Shown here one piece after another: positions 14,748-19,053 of a stretch of DNA of 19,053 nt (within the stretch, counting starts at the first letter, position 1; every line of letters starts with the position of its first letter). The DNA lies in NCBI GenBank assembly GCA_001798455.1, contig MGSI01000018.1, positions 1-19,053 on the forward strand, given 5' to 3'. This DNA is from Deltaproteobacteria bacterium RIFCSPLOWO2_02_FULL_57_26. Its GTDB lineage: Bacteria; Desulfobacterota; Binatia; UBA9968. The position numbers and the translations under genes were made by a program. The notes beneath the pieces are model-generated. The model was not told the origin of the DNA and ran no database searches. It saw only the letters and a list, made by a program, of their open reading frames with translations.

Positions 14748-15134
14748 CTATGCCTTGATCTTTTTTACCCACTCCAGATCCCCTTTGGCCCAGGCATAAA
14801 CCAGGCCGAGAAAGAGGATCCCCACAAAAACCAAGATCTCCACGAAGGCAAAGAGCCCATTTCCGCTCTCGATCCAGCGCCGAAAAGCGGTCGCTACTGG
14901 AAAGACAAAAGCGATCTCTACCTCAAAGATGATAAAAATCAACGCAACGATATAAAAGCGGATGTTGAAATTGACCCAGGCGCTACCGCTGGCGGGTTCT
15001 CCACACTCATAGGTAGAAAGTTTGCGCACCTGTGGATTTGAGGGTCTGAGCAACCGGCCGATAAGCAGGGTCACTCCCACAAAAGCCAGGCCCAACCCCA
15101 AGAATACCAAGACGTTGGCGAAGTCGAAAAGCAT
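14748..15134 (-). CDS. nuoA: NADH-quinone oxidoreductase subunit A
   Basis: First gene of the operon: a three-helix membrane subunit beside NuoH. The product shows LSTYECGEPASGSAWVNFNIRFYIVALIFIIFEVE, whose YECG and FxxxDVE-like motifs (here FEVE) are diagnostic. I chose the ATG at 15134 (MLFDFANVLVFLG), which gives 128 residues and starts like its homologues. An in-frame ATG at 15182 would add 16 residues and has a better ribosome-binding site (AGGAAG, 6-base spacer). However, a promoter candidate at 15172-15201 would exclude that longer form. The start is unresolved. Confidence 0.93.
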   Translation of the reverse strand: MLFDFANVLVFLGLGLAFVGVTLLIGRLLRPSNPQVRKLSTYECGEPASGSAWVNFNIRFYIVALIFIIFEVEIAFVFPVATAFRRWIESGNGLFAFVEILVFVGILFLGLVYAWAKGDLEWVKKIKA

Positions 15135-15171
15135 ACGTGAATGGCTAAGCCGAGAAAAAAGAACAAAAAAT

Positions 15172-15201
15172 AATATAGACATAAAAAACTTCCTGGGTCA
15201 A
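15172..15201 (-). promoter_or_regulatory. Candidate promoter of the nuo operon
   Basis: On the minus strand TTGACC (15201-15196), an 18-base spacer and TATATT (15177-15172). The predicted start near 15165 would leave about 30 bases before the ATG at 15134. The hexamers overlap the alternative nuoA start at 15182, so both cannot be used by one transcript. No other convincing promoter was seen between 15183 and 15416 on this strand. Confidence 0.4.
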
Positions 15202-15282
15202 CCTTCAAGCCGTCCGATCCCCGGCTCGCTCCGCCTTTTCGCTCGCCAATCCAGCGCTAGGAAAAACCTCGAGCGCGCGAGC

Positions 15283-15313
15283 TTGAAAAAAGGAATGCGG
15301 AAGATGATATATT
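15283..15313 (+). promoter_or_regulatory. Candidate promoter of the alpha/beta hydrolase gene
   Basis: TTGAAA (15283-15288) is followed by GATATA after 17 bases (15306-15311), or TATATT after 19. Transcription would start near 15318, with a leader of about 100 bases. The AT-rich -10 stands out from GC-rich surroundings. Confidence 0.4.
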
Positions 15314-15416
15314 GGCCGCACTCGGGGGGGACCCTGCCGGACCCATCGAGCGGCCATGGCCAGGAGGGCGCGGGGAACGCCCTGAATTCAACATCACAAC
15401 GAGTGGGAGGTGCCTT

Positions 15417-16628
15417 ATGAGAGTTGAGACGGAGAGAAAGATGCGGCGCTGGCGGGAGCAGCGGTGGCTCCTGGACCAGGTGATCCAGACCCGAGGTCTC
15501 GATTGGGATCAAGGGCGAACTGGGAAGATCCTGCGGAACTGTGGGCCGGGCGCGGCCGGCGAGCTTCAAGAGATCGGCCGGAGGGTGCAGAAGTTTAGCG
15601 ATATCCCGCGGGAATTTTCGCGGGCTGCCCGGCGTAGGGAGGACCTCGCGGCTGAGGCGGAGCAAGCGGGGCACCAGCCTGAGGCGGCGGAGCACTATTA
15701 CGTCGCGGCAACCTACTACACCAACGCGCAGTGGGCGATCTATGAGGACGATAACCCGAAGCGGATCGCCTGGGGGGAAAGAAAAAGGTTTTGCTATGAC
15801 AAATTCATCCAGTTCGCCGGCCGACCTATCGAGCGCGTAGAGCTGCCGTTCGAGGGGAAGTCGATTGCGGCCCTGCTGCACCTGCCCCCCCGCTTGAAGG
15901 CCGGAGAGAAAGTCCCCTGTATCCTTTACATTCCGGGGATGGACGGCGTCAAAGAAGACAATCCCATGTACGGTGATCCGTTTCTGGAGCGGGGGATAGC
16001 GGTGCTCGCCATTGATGGTCCCGGCCAGGGAGAAACACGTGCGAGAGGTATCAAATGCACCGCCTCCAACTATGAAAATGCGGGAAAGCTCGCCTGCGAT
16101 TACCTGGTCAAGCGGCCGGAGATCGACGCGAACCGCCTCGCGATTATGGGCTCGAGCATGGGCTCGTACTGGGGAACACGGGTCGCCGCCGCCGAGCCGC
16201 GCTTCCGAGCATGCGCGTTAAGCGGGGTTTGCGTCGAACCGGGCCAATACACAATCTTCAACACGGCCTCGCCAACTTTCAAGCTCAACTACATGTACAT
16301 GTCCGGATACGATGACGAGGCGGCCTTCGACGAATTCGCCAAAACTTTGACCTTGCACGAGGTGGCCGGAAAAATCACCTGCTCCTATCTCGTTGTCGCC
16401 GGCGAGGACGACGAGCTCTGCTCGATCGACTTCGTGTACCATTTGATGGAGCGGATTTCCGCGCCGAAAGTTTTGATCGTCTACGAAGGGGAAAGGCATT
16501 CGATCCGCAACCCGCGGGCCCGCACACAAATCGTCAACTGGCTGACCGACAGGCTCGAAGGCAAACCCTTCAAAGCGGAAAAAATCTACGTCGAGATGAG
16601 CGGCAAAGAGGTGCATACGCCGTGGTAG
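15417..16628 (+). CDS. Alpha/beta hydrolase, 2,6-dihydroxypseudooxynicotine hydrolase / FrsA-like
   Basis: A 403-residue cytosolic hydrolase. A helical N-terminal cap region (about 1-130) precedes the core fold. The oxyanion segment is IPGMDGVKED (172-181), the nucleophile elbow GSSMG has Ser247, the acid is Asp331 or Asp332 in VVAGEDDEL, and the base is His361 in EGERHSIRN. This layout matches the family of 2,6-dihydroxypseudooxynicotine hydrolase (C-C bond cleavage) and FrsA-like esterases. The true substrate is unknown; nicotine degradation should not be assumed without neighbouring pathway genes. GGGAGG precedes the ATG at 15417 by 7 bases. An upstream in-frame TTG lies inside the promoter and is rejected. 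Confidence 0.9.
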   Translation: MRVETERKMRRWREQRWLLDQVIQTRGLDWDQGRTGKILRNCGPGAAGELQEIGRRVQKFSDIPREFSRAARRREDLAAEAEQAGHQPEAAEHYYVAATYYTNAQWAIYEDDNPKRIAWGERKRFCYDKFIQFAGRPIERVELPFEGKSIAALLHLPPRLKAGEKVPCILYIPGMDGVKEDNPMYGDPFLERGIAVLAIDGPGQGETRARGIKCTASNYENAGKLACDYLVKRPEIDANRLAIMGSSMGSYWGTRVAAAEPRFRACALSGVCVEPGQYTIFNTASPTFKLNYMYMSGYDDEAAFDEFAKTLTLHEVAGKITCSYLVVAGEDDELCSIDFVYHLMERISAPKVLIVYEGERHSIRNPRARTQIVNWLTDRLEGKPFKAEKIYVEMSGKEVHTPW

Positions 16629-16646
16629 AGTTTCCCCAGTTATGAG

Positions 16647-16688
16647 TTGTGAATTTTGAATTGTGAATTAAAAATCAAGAATTCAAAA
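16647..16688. repeat. AT-rich direct and inverted repeats before larC
   Basis: TTGTGAATT occurs at 16647-16655 and 16661-16669. TTTTGAATT (16654-16662) is perfectly inverted at 16680-16688 (AATTCAAAA). The whole 77-base gap between the two genes is AT-rich, in sharp contrast to the GC-rich flanks. It includes the larC translation-start region, which lacks a clear Shine-Dalgarno sequence. Confidence 0.75.
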
Positions 16689-16705
16689 CTAAAAATTGAT
16701 TTACC

Positions 16706-17884
16706 ATGAGAATTGCCTACGGCGACCTGATAGGGGGAGTCAGCGGGGACATGTTTGTGGGGGCCCTCCTCGATCTCGGGCTGCCGCTGGACAAGCTCAA
16801 GTCGGAACTAAAAAAACTCCCCGGGCTTAATTACCGGCTTGAGGTCACAAAAAAAACCGTTCACGGCATTCGCGCGACTCGTTTTCGGGTGGTCTGCGGC
16901 AGGAAAGAGCCTGAGCGTTCCTGGAGCGAGATCCGGGGTTTGATTCGGCAGAGCGCGCTCGATGCGGAGATCAAAGAAAAGACTCTCCAGATCTTCGCTC
17001 GCCTGGCAGAGGCAGAGGGGAAAATCCACGGCGTCGCTCCTGATAAGGTCCACTTTCACGAAGTAGGCGCCACCGATTCTATAGTCGACATAATCTCCGC
17101 GGCCATAGCGATCCATCATCTGAAGATCGATTCCTTTCACTTCTCCCGCATCCCCTTGGGGCGAGGCGTGGCTCGCTCCAGACATGGCCCGCTGCCTCTC
17201 CCCGGCCCCGCAACTCTCGAACTCCTCAAAGGCCTTCCGGTCCAATGGATCGACTTGAACGGTGAAACGGTAACGCCCACAGGAGCCGCCATCATCGCTA
17301 CTTTGGGATCGCATTTCGGCGACGCGCCGCGTATGACCATTGAAAAGATCGGCTACGGCGCGGGCCAGAAGGAATTCCCGGATAGACCCAACCTGTTTCG
17401 CGTGATCCTTGGCGCTGACGAAGCGCCGTGGAAACAGGATGAGATGTTGGTGATAGAGACCAACATCGACGACATGAACCCGGAATTTTACGACTACGTT
17501 CTCGATCGTCTCTTCGCCGCCGGGGCGCGCGACGTATTTTTGTCCGCGATCCAAATGAAAAAAAACCGTCCCGGAACGTTGCTCAGTGTTATCGCGGAGC
17601 CTTCGCTAAGAGAGAAGCTTTTGGGAATCATCTTTCGTGAGACATCAACCATCGGCGTACGCTACTATCCGGTGAACCGGATGATTTTGAAGCGCACTTC
17701 GAAAAAGTTGAAGACCCCATTTGGCACAGTGAAGATTAAAATCATTGAAGAACCAGAAGGGACAAAAAGAGCGATGCCTGAATACGACGACTTGAGGCGA
17801 ATTGCCGCGGCTAAGAAGATACCTCTGAAGGTCCTCTACGACGAGGTGCTGAGGAGTTTTAAGGAAAAACCACTTAAGTATTGA
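16706..17884 (+). CDS. larC: LarC, nickel-pincer cofactor biosynthesis protein (DUF111)
   Basis: LarC inserts nickel into the pyridinium-based pincer cofactor of lactate racemase-type enzymes, using CTP. The 392 residues show the family start RIAYGDLIGGVSGDMFVGAL, HFHEVGATDSIVDI (116-129), PLGRGVARSRHGPLPLPGPAT (150-170), and the C-terminal-domain segment ETNIDDMNPEFYDYVLDRL. The gene is one uninterrupted frame, whereas in Lactiplantibacillus plantarum LarC is made from two frames by ribosomal frameshifting. larA, larB and larE are not in the window. ATG at 16706. The nickel enzyme it serves could be any LarA homologue elsewhere in the genome. Confidence 0.93.
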   Translation: MRIAYGDLIGGVSGDMFVGALLDLGLPLDKLKSELKKLPGLNYRLEVTKKTVHGIRATRFRVVCGRKEPERSWSEIRGLIRQSALDAEIKEKTLQIFARLAEAEGKIHGVAPDKVHFHEVGATDSIVDIISAAIAIHHLKIDSFHFSRIPLGRGVARSRHGPLPLPGPATLELLKGLPVQWIDLNGETVTPTGAAIIATLGSHFGDAPRMTIEKIGYGAGQKEFPDRPNLFRVILGADEAPWKQDEMLVIETNIDDMNPEFYDYVLDRLFAAGARDVFLSAIQMKKNRPGTLLSVIAEPSLREKLLGIIFRETSTIGVRYYPVNRMILKRTSKKLKTPFGTVKIKIIEEPEGTKRAMPEYDDLRRIAAAKKIPLKVLYDEVLRSFKEKPLKY

Positions 17885-17914
17885 GAATACCGGTCGGTGT
17901 GATTCGCACTTTTG

Positions 17915-18562
17915 TCAAGATAGCACAAGCTCCAAGACCTTCCATACGTTGGCTGCAACGATTTCGTGGCCTTTGGCAGTCGGGTGGATACCGTCGGGTA
18001 GATTGAGTTCAGGCACGCCACCCAGGCCTTCCAATAGGAAGGGAATAAGCAAGGCCTTATTCTTCTTTGCCAGGTCGGGGAATATCGCTTGGAACCGATG
18101 GCCGTAAACGGGGCCCATGTTGGGAGGCACCTTCATTCCTGCGACGATCACCTTCACTTTCGGATATCGCTCTTTGGCCCGGTCGATGATCGCCTGAAGA
18201 TTTTTTCTCGTGACCTCGACGGGTAGGCCACGCAATCCATCGTTGGCACCTAGCTCAAGGACCAGAACGTCAATTTTATTTCTCAGCAGCCAATCCATCC
18301 GGCTTAGACCTCCGGCGCTGGTATCGCCGCTCTGACCGGCGTTGACGACTTTGAAATTCCGGCCTTTCGCGTCGATCTTCTTCTGAATCAGGGCCGGAAA
18401 AGCCTGGGATGGATCGACGCCGTATCCAGCCGTAATGCTGTCGCCTAGGAACAAGACGATCTTAGGCACCGGAGCGGCGGCGCACAGGCCAAGCAGCCAT
18501 AACAAACCTAACGCCGGAAGCCCGGTCATTTTTCCATTTCGGATGAGTTGCCTTGGGGTCAT
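17915..18562 (-). CDS. tesA: Secreted SGNH-hydrolase esterase (TesA / arylesterase type)
   Basis: A lysophospholipase L1 / acyl-CoA thioesterase I-like hydrolase of 215 residues. A signal peptide with a basic N-region and the hydrophobic core LPALGLLWLLGLCAAAP (about 15-31) implies export to the periplasm. All SGNH blocks are present: GDSITAG (Ser42), GQSGDTSAGG (Gly at 76 and 79), GANDG (Asn107) and DGIHPTAKGH (Asp189, His192). The Cys at 27 is not in a good lipobox. The ATG at 18562 has no clear Shine-Dalgarno sequence; an ATG at 18529 is an alternative that still keeps the signal core. It is divergent from a YbbA-like ATPase, as tesA is in E. coli, and convergent with larC without a convincing terminator between them. 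Confidence 0.93.
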   Translation of the reverse strand: MTPRQLIRNGKMTGLPALGLLWLLGLCAAAPVPKIVLFLGDSITAGYGVDPSQAFPALIQKKIDAKGRNFKVVNAGQSGDTSAGGLSRMDWLLRNKIDVLVLELGANDGLRGLPVEVTRKNLQAIIDRAKERYPKVKVIVAGMKVPPNMGPVYGHRFQAIFPDLAKKNKALLIPFLLEGLGGVPELNLPDGIHPTAKGHEIVAANVWKVLELVLS

Positions 18563-18648
18563 AAAACGTCTAGAGTTAAATCACGGGACGATTTGCCGTG
18601 TCAGTTCAAATTCTCCCGTCCCATAGCTCCCGATATCGTTGATCATCC

Positions 18649-19053
18649 ATGCCCAACTCCATCATCTTAAGCGTAGAGCATTTGTGCAAGATTTTTAAGA
18701 GCGGGGACCAAACCCTGACGGTCCTCAAGGACGTTTCCTTCGCCATTGAAGAGGGAAGCGCCTGCGCGATTGTCGGGCCTTCGGGCAGCGGAAAAACAAC
18801 GCTCATCGCCATCTGCGCGGGCCTGGAGCGCCCCAGCGACGGATCGGTGGTTTTCAATGGATTTCCCATGCATCTCTCAAGTGAAGAGGAACTTTCCCGC
18901 ATCCGCAACCAGTTTATCGGCTTTGTCTTCCAGAGCTTTCAGTTGCTCCCTTCGCTGACCGCATTGGAGAACGTCATGGTTCCAGCGGAGATCCGCGGGG
19001 AGAACCACGCGCGGAGCCGCGCCTTGGAACTGCTGAAGCAAGTCGGCCTCGAA
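18649..19053 (+). CDS. ybbA: ABC transporter ATP-binding protein, LolD/YbbA type (partial, runs off right edge)
   Basis: 135 codons from an ATG at 18649 stay open to the window edge. Walker A is GPSGSGKTT (residues 43-51). The Q-loop is FVFQSFQLLPSLTALENVMVP with Gln95, a sequence typical of the LolD/MacB/YbbA subfamily that powers mechanotransmission-type or lipoprotein-release transporters. The ABC signature motif and Walker B would lie beyond the edge. The divergent tesA neighbour supports the YbbA branch, whose partner permease YbbP would be expected next. There is no strong ribosome-binding site upstream. Confidence 0.9.
   Translation, partial: MPNSIILSVEHLCKIFKSGDQTLTVLKDVSFAIEEGSACAIVGPSGSGKTTLIAICAGLERPSDGSVVFNGFPMHLSSEEELSRIRNQFIGFVFQSFQLLPSLTALENVMVPAEIRGENHARSRALELLKQVGLE

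Noticed and set aside
17885..17914. Terminator between larC and tesA
   Set aside because: Only a 3-4 bp pairing (GTG/CAC) before a four-T run.
18472..18490. Lipoprotein signal at Cys27 of the TesA-like protein
   Set aside because: The residues before Cys are Leu-Gly-Leu; a lipobox needs Gly, Ala or Ser just before the Cys. An ordinary cleaved signal peptide fits better.
18582..18622. Dyads in the tesA/ybbA gap (CACGG/CCGTG; GGGACG/CGTCCC)
   Set aside because: Arms of 5-6 bp, and the second pair is 26 bases apart; expected by chance in GC-rich DNA.
1..19053. tRNA, rRNA, CRISPR, transposase, integrase or phage genes
   Set aside because: None recognised on reading both strands; all sizeable open frames are explained by the listed genes or by shadows.

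Overview
The window is a moderately GC-rich bacterial chromosome segment, almost fully coding, with no tRNA, rRNA, CRISPR array, insertion sequence or phage gene that I can recognise. The gene content suggests an uncultured, free-living, respiring bacterium, loosely of the deltaproteobacteria / NC10 / Rokubacteria / Tectomicrobia / Binatia kind. That placement is a guess from overall protein flavour and operon layout, not a demonstrated assignment.

Left part (1-2680), protein quality control. The 5' end of an amidohydrolase-like gene leaves the window on the minus strand. A back-to-back promoter pair separates it from an Hsp20 gene on the plus strand. That Hsp20 gene has lost its middle and carries a frameshift, so it looks like a recent pseudogene. 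It converges on a groS-groL (GroES-GroEL) operon on the minus strand, with a terminator for each direction between them. The GroEL lacks the usual glycine-methionine tail.

Middle-left (2697-4645), small soluble enzymes on the plus strand: a glutathione S-transferase, then two adjacent paralogous single-domain cupins. The second has the usual His/Glu metal motif; the first has only the histidines.

Centre (4705-15200), one minus-strand operon for respiratory complex I in the order nuoA-B-C-D-H-I-J-K-L-M-N. The NADH-oxidising module (nuoE, F, G) is absent, and nuoD runs directly into nuoH. The products would form the membrane proton-pumping arm and the quinone-reducing connecting arm. Electrons must come from ferredoxin, another donor, or input subunits encoded elsewhere. 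Two non-coding insertions interrupt the otherwise tight spacing: a hairpin between nuoI and nuoJ, and a heptamer repeat between nuoK and nuoL.

Right part (15283-19053): a plus-strand alpha/beta hydrolase of the 2,6-dihydroxypseudooxynicotine hydrolase / FrsA-like type, then larC (nickel-pincer cofactor synthesis) after an AT-rich repeat-containing spacer. A minus-strand secreted SGNH esterase (tesA-like) follows, divergent from the start of a LolD/YbbA-type ABC transporter ATPase that runs off the right edge. The tesA/ybbA divergence matches the arrangement in E. coli.

I did not find a clearly new multi-gene system. The observations most worth following are the input-less complex I, the damaged Hsp20 beside groESL, the tailless GroEL, the tandem cupins with different metal-ligand sets, and the conflicting signals at the nuoA start.
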